Positions 44,078 through 53,998 of a DNA stretch of 64,000 nt are shown piece by piece. Origin of the DNA: Cyanobacterium sp. HL-69 (GTDB lineage: Bacteria > Cyanobacteriota > Cyanobacteriia > Cyanobacteriales > Cyanobacteriaceae). The notes under the pieces are model-generated. The model was not told the origin of the DNA. It saw nothing but the letters and a program-made list of their open reading frames with translations, and searched no databases. The stretch is taken from assembly GCA_002813895.1 (NCBI GenBank), contig CP024912.1, forward strand, positions 1,550,001 through 1,614,000, read 5' to 3'. How positions within the stretch are numbered: position 1 is the stretch's first letter; each line of letters opens with the position of its first letter. The translations under genes and the position numbers were made by a program.

Positions 44078-47002
44078 TTACTCAATGCCCAGCTCCTGAA
44101 GAGGTCTGATAATGGTGGACTCGGGGGCTTTCTCTGGGTCAAAAACCCCGTCAATGGCTTCTTGAAGACTGTTAGCCATGACAATCCTGTTATCATAAAC
44201 CACAATCACCCTAGTAAGGGCTGGAATACTATTTTGATCCGCTTCTAGGTAAACAGGCTCAACATATAACAAAGACTGTTCGATGGGAATTACTAATAAG
44301 TTTCCTTGGATAGCTTTCGAGCCTTGGCGATTCCAAAGGGAAATTTGCCCCGAAATTAGAGGATCTTGGTTAATTAAAGCCTCAATTTGATCTGGTCCAA
44401 ATACTAATTCTTGTTTAGGAAATTGGTATAGTAACAGTTTGCCATAGTTTTTCCCGTCACTACGAGCCGCTAACCAAGCGATGAGGTTAGGACGAGAGAC
44501 AGGGGTATAGGGATGTAAGAGGATAAACTCTTCTTCATCGGCGATGGGCAACTTCATAATGAGATAATAGGGATTAATGGATAAAGGCTCATCTCCATAA
44601 ATTTCTTGGGGTACTTGCCATTGATCTTCCCTGTTATAAAATACTTGGGTGTTTTCTACATGATAGGTGAGTAGTCTTTCTGATTGGGTTTTAAATAAAT
44701 CAATGGGGTAACGAATATGTCTCAAAATATCTGGAGGCATACTGCTCAAAGGTTTAAAAAGTTCGGGAAATACTTTTTTCCAAGAACGAATTAGGGGATC
44801 ATTTTCTTCGCTGATATAAAAAGTTGTTTTACCATCATAAGCATTGACTAAAACTTTTACTGAATTACGAATGTAGTTAAATTGATTCTCCCCTGGATCT
44901 GAGTAGGGATAATAATTAGAAATGGTATAGGCATCCACTAACCAATAGAGATGATTTAAGTCATTGGGTTCTCCATCTGCCACTACAAGATAAGGATCTT
45001 GATCGTAATAAAGGAAAGGGGCGATCGCCTTTATCCGTTCATTAATGTTACGACGAAATATAATACGAGTATCAGGGGTAAAATTATCCGTCAACAACAT
45101 TCGCCAATCCCGCAGATGAACAGCAAAGACCAATTTGCGCCAAACATCAGCAATATTAATTCCCCCCGAACCATCATAGCTAGTATTAAAATTCTCCTCT
45201 CCACTGGGAAAATCAAACTCAGGAAACCTTGTATTAGTCATCACATAAGTATTTGCCAACTCCCCAAAATAAATACGAGGGCGCACAATGGGAATACTAT
45301 CCCGAATAGCAGGAGAAGAAACACTCAACCCCCCCGGATCTAAATCTGAGCCAATATCACTGATAAAATAAAAAGGTAATCCTCCCTGCTGTACCCGATT
45401 CACTGGAGACATGGTAAAACCATACCCATGGGTATAAATGAGATGTTTATTAACCCAAGTTTTTGCCTGTTCAGGTACCAATTCATAATCTAACTCTCGG
45501 GGAGCCACAATTACCTGAGTATAATTACTATCACCCTCATCATTTTTAATGTTATAACGATCAATATCTGCATCAGGAAAAACATAGTAAGGTCTGATTT
45601 GTTGCAATTGACGATTTGCCTGAAGGATGGGGCGAGTATCCCAAAGACGAATATTATCAATGGTTAAGTTATTTTTTTTAATATCTTCTAGGGTAAGAGA
45701 GCCTTCGGGATTAAAGGTTTGCACTTCAATTTGATCTAAGTTAAAAGCGGATCTAGTTTGTTTAATGTTACGTTCGATGTAGGGTTCTTCTAGGCTTAAT
45801 TCATTGGGCTGTACGATGGTATTTTGGAAAACTTCTATAACTCCCAAACCACCACCGTAAAAAACAATATAAAAAATAAAGGGCAAAAGAGAAAAGGATA
45901 AACCCTTTTTACGTTGATTCTCTCTTCCATACCCCGTGATGGATTTGATCAATAACCAAATACCAATGGCAGATGCGATCAATCCCGCAATGGTTTCTAG
46001 GGGCAAATTAATGATAATGTCGGTATAACCAGCACCATAAACTACTCCTCTGGTAGAGAAAACTAAACCATAGCGGTTTAACCAGTGAATAATGGCAATG
46101 GTAAACATTAAACCACTTAAAAGTCCGTATATATGTCGTAATTGTTGACGGGATAAACCCTTAAATCCCCCCTCGCTAAGGCTATTATTACTTATTAAAT
46201 AAATAATTAAACTAGCACTAATACCATATAAAAACAGTCCTTGTACCCAAATATCTAATATTTGTAAAAAAGGTATTTTAAAAATATAAAAACTAATTTC
46301 ATGATTAAATAAAGGTTCAGTTTTATCAAAATCAACACTATTAAAAAACCATAAAAATCTAATCCAATAACCAGAAATTATTAAAGCAAAAACTGCACTA
46401 ATATAAATACCAATAAAATTCAACCAAAATCTTGGTTTAAATAATACTAAAATAGTAGCAGTAAAAACTATTAAAATTTCCCAAATATTTGCTGATATGC
46501 CAAGAACTAGGTCAGCTATTCCCCTAAGATGAAAGGGTGATTCTACCCTAGGAGTTACGTTGGGTAAATTAATATTTAGTTGCCAAGCCTCATGGGCTGT
46601 TTGAGTATAAAAAATGAGGGCTAGTCCAATACTGACACTGAAAAAAAATAGAAGAAGTAACAGTGATTTTAACTTTAAAGGAGATGACTGAGGCGCAAAT
46701 TCTTCTAATTTCTTTTTATAATATAGGTGCTGATGATTACTCTGTTTGTAAGCAATAAAGATGTTACTAAAAATAAAAAGTGATGAGATAAAAAAAGTAA
46801 CTAATCCTAATAATAATTTAGTTTTAAATTGAGTTAAAAAAGTTTGTAAATAACCTAATTCCTCAAACCAAAGAATTTCTACCCCTAAACGACTTAAACC
46901 TATGGCCGATAGCCAACCTAACATTATTAAAGATAAAAAGGCAATAATAATTTTATGGTTAAAAACAATTAATTTGACGGGATTTTTATAAACCTGTGTC
47001 AT
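44078..47002 (-). CDS. UPF0182 family membrane protein
   Basis: A 974-residue protein with about seven membrane spans in the first 370 residues (FNHKIIIAFLSLIMLGWLSAI, LLLLLFFFSVSIGLALIF and others), then a large outside domain containing DIDRYNIKNDEGDSNYTQV, GYGFTMSPVNRVQQGGLPFY and EFILLHPYTPVSRPNLIAW. This is the UPF0182 family, widely conserved in cyanobacteria and actinobacteria, of unknown function. I start at ATG 47002 (MTQVYKNPVKLIVFNHK); an upstream start at 47041 would translate a heptamer-repeat run and looks false. Its end is 34 bp from the end of the convergent hlyD gene. Confidence 0.9.
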   Translation of the reverse strand: MTQVYKNPVKLIVFNHKIIIAFLSLIMLGWLSAIGLSRLGVEILWFEELGYLQTFLTQFKTKLLLGLVTFFISSLFIFSNIFIAYKQSNHQHLYYKKKLEEFAPQSSPLKLKSLLLLLFFFSVSIGLALIFYTQTAHEAWQLNINLPNVTPRVESPFHLRGIADLVLGISANIWEILIVFTATILVLFKPRFWLNFIGIYISAVFALIISGYWIRFLWFFNSVDFDKTEPLFNHEISFYIFKIPFLQILDIWVQGLFLYGISASLIIYLISNNSLSEGGFKGLSRQQLRHIYGLLSGLMFTIAIIHWLNRYGLVFSTRGVVYGAGYTDIIINLPLETIAGLIASAIGIWLLIKSITGYGRENQRKKGLSFSLLPFIFYIVFYGGGLGVIEVFQNTIVQPNELSLEEPYIERNIKQTRSAFNLDQIEVQTFNPEGSLTLEDIKKNNLTIDNIRLWDTRPILQANRQLQQIRPYYVFPDADIDRYNIKNDEGDSNYTQVIVAPRELDYELVPEQAKTWVNKHLIYTHGYGFTMSPVNRVQQGGLPFYFISDIGSDLDPGGLSVSSPAIRDSIPIVRPRIYFGELANTYVMTNTRFPEFDFPSGEENFNTSYDGSGGINIADVWRKLVFAVHLRDWRMLLTDNFTPDTRIIFRRNINERIKAIAPFLYYDQDPYLVVADGEPNDLNHLYWLVDAYTISNYYPYSDPGENQFNYIRNSVKVLVNAYDGKTTFYISEENDPLIRSWKKVFPELFKPLSSMPPDILRHIRYPIDLFKTQSERLLTYHVENTQVFYNREDQWQVPQEIYGDEPLSINPYYLIMKLPIADEEEFILLHPYTPVSRPNLIAWLAARSDGKNYGKLLLYQFPKQELVFGPDQIEALINQDPLISGQISLWNRQGSKAIQGNLLVIPIEQSLLYVEPVYLEADQNSIPALTRVIVVYDNRIVMANSLQEAIDGVFDPEKAPESTIIRPLQELGIE

Positions 47003-47017
47003 AGGGAAAACAATTGA

Positions 47018-47043
47018 CAATGAGCAATGGACAATGGACAATT
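47018..47043. repeat. Heptamer tandem repeat, unit AATGGAC-like
   Basis: Units AATGAGC, AATGGAC and AATGGAC in a row, closed by AATT, lie about 16 bp upstream of the UPF0182 start. Same class as the runs at 3244 and 29887 (AATGGAC, AATGAAC, AATGAAC). Confidence 0.7.
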
Positions 47044-47218
47044 AATTTATTGATTATCAATTATTTTAAAGACAAAATACAGAATCCCCCCTAAGCTTAT
47101 TAGCAAAGAGGGAAATTAATCATTGAGAGGGTCAGAAATTACAAATGATTAACTCTGAGTTGTATGGTACAAACCAGAAAACATTAATTTATCATAATTA
47201 TCCATTTTCAATTCTCAA

Positions 47219-49717
47219 TTATCCTATTTCTATATTAACAGCATCAACATCCCAGATTTCTTTGCAATACTCTCTGATGGTGCGATCGCTAGAAAACTTA
47301 GCCATACGGGCGCTATTGAGGATAGACATTTTCGTCCATTTGTCCTGATCTTTATAAGCCTGAGCTACCTTGTCTTGACAATCAGCATAGGCGGCAAAAT
47401 CAGCCATGAGCATATATTGGTCGTTGTAAAGTAAATAATCAACGATGGGCTTAAATAAATCCTTATTACCATGACTAAAATACCCATCTCGAATACGATT
47501 AACCACTTGGGCTAGTTCAGAATTTTCTTCATAATAGTCCATGGGATTATAACCATTTGCCCTATACTCAGATACCTCCTCAGCGGTTAAACCAAACAAG
47601 AAGAAATTTTCTGCCCCTGCTTCTTGGCGAATTTCGATGTTTGCCCCGTCCAAAGTACCAATGGTTAAAGAGCCATTCATGGCAAACTTCATATTACCAG
47701 TACCAGAGGCTTCTTTTCCTGCGGTGGAAATTTGTTCGGATAAATCAGCGGCAGGATAAATCTTTTGTCCGAGGGATACATTAAAGTTGGCTAAGAATAC
47801 CACCTTAATTCTGCCCCGTACATCAGGATCTTTATTTACCACATCTGCCACACTGTTAATTAATTTGATGACTAATTTTGCCATAAAGTAACCGGGAGCC
47901 GCTTTACCACCAAAGATGAAGGTGCGGGGTACTACTTCTACATCAGGATTTTCTTTGATTTTGTTGTACAGAGCGATGATATTTAGTACCGCTAAATGCT
48001 GACGTTTATATTCATGAATACGTTTAACTTGTACGTCAAAGATAGAGTCAACGTTAACTTCGATGCCTTGTTTTTTGAAGATATACTCAGCTAATCTTTG
48101 CTTATTAGCTTTTTTGATGGCCTGCCAGCGATCGCAAAATTTCTGATCATCAACATATTTTTCTAACCCTTTCATAATGGTTAAATCTTTTAACCAACCA
48201 TCACCCACTTTTTCTGTAATTAATTTAGAAAGTTCGGGGTTACTGAGCAAAATCCAACGACGGGGAGTTACACCATTGGTTTTGTTGTAGAATTTTTCGG
48301 GCCAGAGGAAAGCAAAGGCACGGAGGGTTTCTTTTTGTAATAACTCGGTATGAAGTGCCGCTACACCATTGATGGCGTGGCTACCCACACAGGCTAGATG
48401 TGCCATGCGTACTTTTTGTTCTGAGCCTTCTTCGATGAGGGATACTTGCTCTAATAATTCCTCATTGTCGGGGTACCATGTGCGCACATCTTCGAGGAAA
48501 CGATGGTTAATTTCAAAGATAATTTCGAGGTGACGGGGTAGAAGTTTTTTGAATAGGCTTACTGACCATTTTTCCAAAGCCTCGGGTAAGAGGGTATGGT
48601 TAGTATAGGCGAGGGTTTTTTGGGTGATATACCAAGATTTATCCCAATCCATGGCGTGTTCATCTACCAATAGACGCATTAATTCGGCAACGGCAACGGC
48701 GGGGTGAGTGTCGTTGAGTTGGATGGCGACTTTGTCATGGAAATTGTCTAGGCTAGGGTTACGGCTTAGGTGTTGTTTGACCAAGTCTTGGAGGGATGCG
48801 GCCACAAAGAAGTATTGTTGAGCTAGTCTCAGTTCTCTTCCTGCGGGGGTGTTATCATTAGGATATAAAACTTTGGAAATGGTTTCGGAGTTAATTTTCT
48901 CCTCCACGGCACGGTCATAATTTCCAGCGTTGAAAGCCTCAAAGTTAAACTCTTCACTAGCTTCTGCTTTCCATAGGCGTAGAGGGTTTACGGTATTGGT
49001 TTTAAAACCAGGTACGGGGGTATCATGGGGAATTGCCAATACGGTGCGATCGGGTATCCAAGATACTCTACAATTACCTTTAGAGTCGCAGTAGGGCTGG
49101 GTATAGCCCCCTAGTTTAACTTCGATGGTTTCGTTGGGTCGAGGAATTTCCCAGGGGTTGCCAAATCTAAGCCAGTTGTCAGGTACTTCTGCTTGCCAAC
49201 CGTCTCTAATGAGTTGGTGGAAAATACCGAATTCATAGCGAATACCGTAGCCAATGGCGGGTATTTCTAAACTAGCGAGGGAGTCGAGGAAACAAGCGGC
49301 TAGTCTGCCTAAGCCACCGTTACCCAAACCTGGATCTGGTTCTTCTTCTAGTAATTCTTCTAAATCTAGGTCTAATTCTTTAACTACTTGCTCTACTTCG
49401 TGGTAGATGTCTAGGTTGACGAGATTGTTGCCTAGATGTCTGCCCATGAGAAATTCGGCGGACAGGTAACATACTCTTTTGGTGTTGCTTTCTCTGTAGG
49501 TTTCGATGGTTTTGAGAAAACGATGAAGAATTCTATCTCGGATGGTGTAGGCGAGGGCTACGTAATAATCTTGTTTAGATGCTTTATTTTGGTTTACCCC
49601 TTGAATATAGAAGAGGTTATCTAAAAACGCCTGTTTGAGCGTTTGTGGACTCATACCAGTGCGATCGTCTTCTACTGTAATATTATTATTGTGTTTAGGG
49701 ATTGTTGTCTCTACCAT
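47219..49717 (-). CDS. glgP: Glycogen phosphorylase
   Basis: An 832-residue GT35 enzyme that releases glucose 1-phosphate from glycogen, used by cyanobacteria in the dark. Visible features are LSAEFLMGRHLGNNLVNL, the glycine loop GNGGLGRLAACFLDSLAS, the acceptor/glycogen region NDTHPAVAVAELMRLLVDEH, and the PLP-lysine region EASGTGNMKFAMNGSLTIGT. Length and order are normal. The promoter should lie in the 155 bp between this gene and the divergent membrane protein. Confidence 0.96.
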   Translation of the reverse strand: MVETTIPKHNNNITVEDDRTGMSPQTLKQAFLDNLFYIQGVNQNKASKQDYYVALAYTIRDRILHRFLKTIETYRESNTKRVCYLSAEFLMGRHLGNNLVNLDIYHEVEQVVKELDLDLEELLEEEPDPGLGNGGLGRLAACFLDSLASLEIPAIGYGIRYEFGIFHQLIRDGWQAEVPDNWLRFGNPWEIPRPNETIEVKLGGYTQPYCDSKGNCRVSWIPDRTVLAIPHDTPVPGFKTNTVNPLRLWKAEASEEFNFEAFNAGNYDRAVEEKINSETISKVLYPNDNTPAGRELRLAQQYFFVAASLQDLVKQHLSRNPSLDNFHDKVAIQLNDTHPAVAVAELMRLLVDEHAMDWDKSWYITQKTLAYTNHTLLPEALEKWSVSLFKKLLPRHLEIIFEINHRFLEDVRTWYPDNEELLEQVSLIEEGSEQKVRMAHLACVGSHAINGVAALHTELLQKETLRAFAFLWPEKFYNKTNGVTPRRWILLSNPELSKLITEKVGDGWLKDLTIMKGLEKYVDDQKFCDRWQAIKKANKQRLAEYIFKKQGIEVNVDSIFDVQVKRIHEYKRQHLAVLNIIALYNKIKENPDVEVVPRTFIFGGKAAPGYFMAKLVIKLINSVADVVNKDPDVRGRIKVVFLANFNVSLGQKIYPAADLSEQISTAGKEASGTGNMKFAMNGSLTIGTLDGANIEIRQEAGAENFFLFGLTAEEVSEYRANGYNPMDYYEENSELAQVVNRIRDGYFSHGNKDLFKPIVDYLLYNDQYMLMADFAAYADCQDKVAQAYKDQDKWTKMSILNSARMAKFSSDRTIREYCKEIWDVDAVNIEIG

Positions 49718-49872
49718 AGTATTTTTCTATACTTCTATATTGTTAAGGTTATACGATCTTTTAAGAATATTGCTATTTTTCTGGAAAACCCTGCAATGGT
49801 TTCTACTCAAAGGGTTAAAATAGTATTAACTTTTATGAAGTTTATTAATAAAACTGTTTATTTTTGTCGGTG

Positions 49873-50562
49873 ATGCCTTTTTTTAAACCCAAACAACCTA
49901 TTCTGCAAAGAAAGCCGTTATCTGTGGAGGATGATTATTTTAATGCCATGCGCCCTTGGCGGTTTAATCCTCATCCTTGGCTTCCTCTTTGTGGTGTCTA
50001 TACTTGCATTGATCAAAGTATGGTGTTGTGGGGGTTGATTTCTGGGTTTATTTTTCTGGTGGCTCAGTTTTGTCCTTTTAGTTGGGTTAATCAGGCGATC
50101 GCATGGTCAATTTTAACCATCATGGGTACTGGAATTATGATAGCTCTAACCTATGGTTGGACGGTAGTTGAGCGATTATCATGGCTGTTATATACCTGGG
50201 TGGGACTAATGGTTTTTGGTATGGTCATGACGGACTGTGCGATCGCCCTTGGTTGGGGTTGGCTACTCATCCACCTATGCAGTTTATGGTTATTAATAAG
50301 CGCCATGGGCTATCTCGTCACAGGCTTTGCCATGCGCTCACGGGCTTTTTTCCTCGCCACAGCTATCCATGGAGTAGCCATATTCTTTTTACCTTACGTT
50401 ATTGGTTGGCAATTTCTTTTCACTGGTCTAGTGATGATGAGTAACTTATTAATTTTTGCCGAGGGACACTGGGATATGATTTTACCCAATGAAAAGGTTA
50501 CTTTACTTAAAGAAAAAACTAAAAACCTTAAAATTATTTCTAATTTTATTCTCGATAATTAA
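49873..50562 (+). CDS. Conserved membrane protein of unknown function
   Basis: About 229 residues with five to six membrane spans (QSMVLWGLISGFIFLVAQF, AIAWSILTIMGTGIMIALTY, WLLYTWVGLMVFGMVMTDCA, LLIHLCSLWLLISAMGYLV, ATAIHGVAIFFLPYVIGW). The cytosolic start is basic and proline-rich (FFKPKQPILQRKPLSVEDDY). No enzyme motif is seen. I begin at ATG 49873; upstream TTG 49864 and GTG 49870 are possible. Many cyanobacteria carry this kind of polytopic protein; the function is unknown. Confidence 0.7.
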   Translation: MPFFKPKQPILQRKPLSVEDDYFNAMRPWRFNPHPWLPLCGVYTCIDQSMVLWGLISGFIFLVAQFCPFSWVNQAIAWSILTIMGTGIMIALTYGWTVVERLSWLLYTWVGLMVFGMVMTDCAIALGWGWLLIHLCSLWLLISAMGYLVTGFAMRSRAFFLATAIHGVAIFFLPYVIGWQFLFTGLVMMSNLLIFAEGHWDMILPNEKVTLLKEKTKNLKIISNFILDN

Positions 50563-50596
50563 TTAATTTTTGAATTTTTCCCACCATAAAATTTAG

Positions 50597-51958
50597 TTAT
50601 TTTTGCCAAACGGTTTTGATATTGACAAATTCTCGGATGCCTTCAATGCTTAATTCTCTGCCATAACCAGAACGTTTTATACCCCCAAAAGGTAAATGAA
50701 CATCGGATTTTACTAAGCCATTGATAAATACGCTTCCTGCTTCGATGTCTCTGATGCAACGCTCTATATTTTTCTCATCTTTTGTCCACACACAAGCCCC
50801 TAAACCCAAGGAGGTATTGTTGGCAAGAGCGATCGCACTTTGGACATCTTTTACTGTAAAAAGTAAAGCCACAGGACCAAAAAATTCTTCTGTCATGGCG
50901 GGGGAATTCTCAGGAATATTCGTCAAAAGGGTGGGAGGGTAAAAATTTCCTTTCCCCTGTAAAGGCTTTCCACCAATCAAGGCTTTTGCCCCCATGGATA
51001 GGGTTTTTTGTACTTGATTATTTATTTCCTCTAAAATTGCGGGGGTGGCAAGGGGGCCGATGTCTGTATCCTCCTCCATGGGATCACCTATTTTCAAGGC
51101 TTGGAACTTGTCTAACAATAGTTTCTCAAACCTAGGGGCGATCGCCTCTACCACAATAAACCTTTTAGAAGCAATGCAGGATTGACCATTGTTGCGCATT
51201 CTCGCATTCACCGCCACCGTGGCAGCTTCCTCTAAATCAGCATCTTCCAGGACGATAAAAGGATCACTTCCCCCTAACTCCAACACGGTTTTTTTCAGCT
51301 CTTCCCCCGCCACCGAAGCCACTTTCTGCCCTGCCAACTCACTTCCTGTAAGCGTGACAGCTTTTACCCTAGAATCCCTGATGACCTGCTCTACCTGCCC
51401 TGATTCAATTAACAGAGATTGAAATGCCCCCTTGGGAAACCCTGCCCCTTTAAAAATAGTGGCGATCGCTAAGGAACATTGAGGCACATTAGAAGCGTGT
51501 TTTAACATGGCTACATTCCCCGTCATTAAGGTAGGAGCAGCAAACCGAAAAACTTGCCAAAAGGGAAAATTCCAAGGCATTACCGCTAAGATAGCCCCCA
51601 ATGGTTGATAAGTTACATAGCTATGGGAGGCATCGGTTTCTACCATTCTATTTTGTAAAAAATCTGCTCCATGCTCTGCATAATATCGGCATACCAGCGC
51701 ACACTTGTTCACCTCTGCGATCGCACTTTGAAAAGGTTTTCCCATCTCCAAAGTCATTAACTTTGCCCATTCCGAAGCATCATCTTCGAGGATAGTCGCC
51801 GCCTTTAACAATTTATCAGCCCTAGACTCAAAAGAACTTTTGCGATAATTTTCAAAAGTAGAATCCGCTAACTGTAACTTAGTTTCAATTTCCGCCGTAG
51901 TCAGGGGAGTAAAAGTTTGGATGATTTCTTCCGTCGTGGGGTTAATGGTAGCGATCAT
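50597..51958 (-). CDS. gabD: NAD(P)-dependent succinate-semialdehyde dehydrogenase
   Basis: A 453-residue aldehyde dehydrogenase. The catalytic glutamate is in VLELGGSDPFIVLEDADLEE and the catalytic cysteine in NNGQSCIASKRFIV; the cofactor region TLTGSELAGQKVAS is present. The length and the GSDPFIVL pattern place it with the cyanobacterial succinate-semialdehyde dehydrogenases that close the TCA cycle with 2-oxoglutarate decarboxylase, as in Synechococcus and Synechocystis. No decarboxylase gene is adjacent, so the exact substrate is inferred from family. Confidence 0.88.
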   Translation of the reverse strand: MIATINPTTEEIIQTFTPLTTAEIETKLQLADSTFENYRKSSFESRADKLLKAATILEDDASEWAKLMTLEMGKPFQSAIAEVNKCALVCRYYAEHGADFLQNRMVETDASHSYVTYQPLGAILAVMPWNFPFWQVFRFAAPTLMTGNVAMLKHASNVPQCSLAIATIFKGAGFPKGAFQSLLIESGQVEQVIRDSRVKAVTLTGSELAGQKVASVAGEELKKTVLELGGSDPFIVLEDADLEEAATVAVNARMRNNGQSCIASKRFIVVEAIAPRFEKLLLDKFQALKIGDPMEEDTDIGPLATPAILEEINNQVQKTLSMGAKALIGGKPLQGKGNFYPPTLLTNIPENSPAMTEEFFGPVALLFTVKDVQSAIALANNTSLGLGACVWTKDEKNIERCIRDIEAGSVFINGLVKSDVHLPFGGIKRSGYGRELSIEGIREFVNIKTVWQK

Positions 51959-52021
51959 GATACTATACAGTCCTCAAAACTGGTTGGTAGTCCTAATGAA
52001 ATCTTAGCAAGAAAGCCCCCG

Positions 52022-52270
52022 TTATTCCCACTTCAGCACAGCTTTTTCTATTCCTTCCTCTCGTCTGACTTTGCTATCTTTTTCCATCCAAGCAATAATT
52101 TGTTGTGGGGTTAAATCATTTATCTCTATGTGCAAATCATCGGCAATTACCTTTAATAACCGTAACGAAGAAACAGTTAAACGGGTCAAAAATTTTTCCT
52201 GAGAAGTTAGCAAAGCCATTTCCACCGCCATAGATTCTTCTTGGCTTAAATACTGTTGATTGTTAATCAT
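52022..52270 (-). CDS. Small conserved hypothetical protein
   Basis: An 82-residue helical protein: LSQEESMAVEMALLTSQEKF, then LTVSSLRLLKVIADDLHIEI and ending GIEKAVLKWE. No membrane span. It lies 58 bp after sufR on the same strand and 63 bp before the dehydrogenase, so all three could be one transcript. Similar small proteins occur in cyanobacteria; the function is not known. Confidence 0.65.
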   Translation of the reverse strand: MINNQQYLSQEESMAVEMALLTSQEKFLTRLTVSSLRLLKVIADDLHIEINDLTPQQIIAWMEKDSKVRREEGIEKAVLKWE

Positions 52271-52328
52271 TTAAAACACCTGAATTTATTCCTTTCCCTT
52301 CATCTTAAAAGAATCAGGAAACAAATCA

Positions 52329-52970
52329 CTATCCATTCGTTATTAAATAACCACAACGATGTTCCCCATCATAAATCCAGTTAGTCCTTTCTACTTTACA
52401 ATCAGGAAAAAGAGAAGCGAACATTTCCAACTCATGACCACAAACTTGAGGATAAGATTGAGCAACATCAGAAATCGCACAATTATGCTCACTAAAAAAA
52501 AACTTTTCAGACTCAGTATCACTCAAAGAATATAATTCCGCCATATATCCTTCTCGACGACGAATTTCCGCTAATTGTTGAACTCTCTGTTCTATATTTT
52601 TACCCTTCATATATTGACGGTACATAGAGGCTTTTTTTTGCCATTGTTTTGCCAAAATTTCGGTAACTTTTTTTTCCCCCACGGTTTCTGCCATGGTATC
52701 TAAGAAAGAAACGGCAAAATCACCGTAATTTTGTGGAAAAAGATCTCGCCCTTGCTGACTGAGATAATATGAATGTTGGGGCCGCCCTGATTTGAGGGGC
52801 ATTATTTCGTAGTCAATCAAGTTTTGACTTTCTAAGTCTTTGAGATGGCGCCGAATGGCTTGGGGGCTGATATCTATGGCTTTGGCTATTTCTTGAGCCG
52901 TGGCTTTATTATTTTTTAAGAGATATTGCAAAATACTCTCTTTGCTGGATTGATGCAGGGAAATGTTCAT
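52329..52970 (-). CDS. sufR: Iron-sulfur cluster biosynthesis regulator SufR
   Basis: A 213-residue repressor of the DeoR/ArsR-like type that binds a [4Fe-4S] cluster and turns off suf genes when clusters are plentiful. The N-terminal winged helix-turn-helix is TAQEIAKAIDISPQAIRRHL. The C-terminal cluster set is exact: Cys-x12-Cys-x13-Cys-x14-Cys within HNCAISDVAQSYP...QVCGHELEMF...PDCKVERTN...HRCGYL. A perfect operator is seen 58 bp upstream of its start. In most cyanobacteria sufBCDS is divergent from sufR; here the divergent gene is a glycosyltransferase. Confidence 0.95.
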   Translation of the reverse strand: MNISLHQSSKESILQYLLKNNKATAQEIAKAIDISPQAIRRHLKDLESQNLIDYEIMPLKSGRPQHSYYLSQQGRDLFPQNYGDFAVSFLDTMAETVGEKKVTEILAKQWQKKASMYRQYMKGKNIEQRVQQLAEIRRREGYMAELYSLSDTESEKFFFSEHNCAISDVAQSYPQVCGHELEMFASLFPDCKVERTNWIYDGEHRCGYLITNG

Positions 52971-53028
52971 TGTCTCCCTCTGTATTAATTATTTATTTTA
53001 TTATTACTTGTATAACTTATCATTTATT

Positions 53029-53050
53029 AAAACAACTCTATTGTTGTTTT
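53029..53050. promoter_or_regulatory. SufR operator
   Basis: The inverted repeat AAAACAAC-TCTATT-GTTGTTTT contains CAAC-N6-GTTG, the SufR operator core described in Synechocystis. It lies between sufR and the divergent glycosyltransferase (58 bp and 36 bp from their starts), so it should control sufR itself and possibly the other gene. Confidence 0.88.
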
Positions 53051-53086
53051 ATTTTTAGTGTAACAAATTTTTGAGGGTTGATAGCT

Positions 53087-53998
53087 ATGAGTTCTCTTTC
53101 TATTAGCGTGGTTATTTGTACTTATAATCGAGAAGCATATTTAAAACTTGCATTGGATAGCCTCTTAAAACAAGATATAAAAGACTATCAAATAGTAGTG
53201 GTTGATAATGCTTCCACTGATGGTACAGCCACAATAGTTCAAGAATTATTACAAGATAATCCCCAGTTATCATATGTATATGAGCCACAATTAGGATTAT
53301 CCGTGGCGAGAAACACTGGTGTAAAATCAACCAATGGCGACATTGTTGCATATTTGGATGATGACGCGATTGCACCTCCCCATTGGCTTAGAACTCTTTT
53401 AGAAGTGTATGAAAATGATTCTCAAGTGGTGATCGCCGGGGGTAAAGTCAATCTCATCTTGCCCGAAGGGGTATCACACTTGCCTTCATGGTTATCAGAT
53501 GACATGGCTATCGCTTTGGGATTTTATGACTTAGGCAATGAAGTTAAGCAAATCAATGATGCTGGTTTAACTCCAAGAGGATTAAACTATTCTTTCCGTA
53601 GAAGTTTTTGGGAAGAAGTGGGGGGATTTGATGTAAAGTTTGATCGAGTCGGAAATAATTTATTATCTAACGGTGATCTTGTATTTACAGAAATAGCCAT
53701 TAAAAATGGTAAAAAAGTGCTCTACATACCCATGGCAGAAGTTGGACATAATGTACAACCAGAAAGGTTAACCAAGAATTGGTTTTTACGTCGTAGCTGG
53801 TGGCAGGGAGTGAGCGAATACTATCGAGCGAAGGATAAGAATACTAAAAAATCCAAGCAGTTTTTCAAGGCATCTGAGAGGATTGCTCGAGGGGTTTATA
53901 AGAGTATAAAATATTATCAAAATCCTGCCGTACGTTTTGAAAATGTACTTTATGCCTATGGACAATTTGGTTATTTAAAACATTTAATAACTAAGTGA
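53087..53998 (+). CDS. HpsE-like glycosyltransferase family 2 protein
   Basis: A 303-residue GT2 enzyme: SISVVICTYNREAYLKLALD, VVDNASTDGTATIVQEL, GLSVARNTGVKSTNGD, and the metal site VAYLDDDAIAPPHWLR. The second half has the GGFDVKFDRVGNNLLSNGD region with the base-type Asp, then a basic, aromatic tail. This resembles HpsE of filamentous cyanobacteria, which helps make hormogonium polysaccharide, but a close function in a unicellular strain is an inference. I begin at ATG 53087 (MSSLSISVV); a TTG at 53078 would add three residues. The SufR operator lies 36 bp upstream. Confidence 0.85.
   Translation: MSSLSISVVICTYNREAYLKLALDSLLKQDIKDYQIVVVDNASTDGTATIVQELLQDNPQLSYVYEPQLGLSVARNTGVKSTNGDIVAYLDDDAIAPPHWLRTLLEVYENDSQVVIAGGKVNLILPEGVSHLPSWLSDDMAIALGFYDLGNEVKQINDAGLTPRGLNYSFRRSFWEEVGGFDVKFDRVGNNLLSNGDLVFTEIAIKNGKKVLYIPMAEVGHNVQPERLTKNWFLRRSWWQGVSEYYRAKDKNTKKSKQFFKASERIARGVYKSIKYYQNPAVRFENVLYAYGQFGYLKHLITK

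Noticed and set aside
47145-47348. 67-residue plus-strand frame at the end of glgP
   Set aside because: Half lies opposite glgP, and the rest is low-complexity AT-rich sequence.
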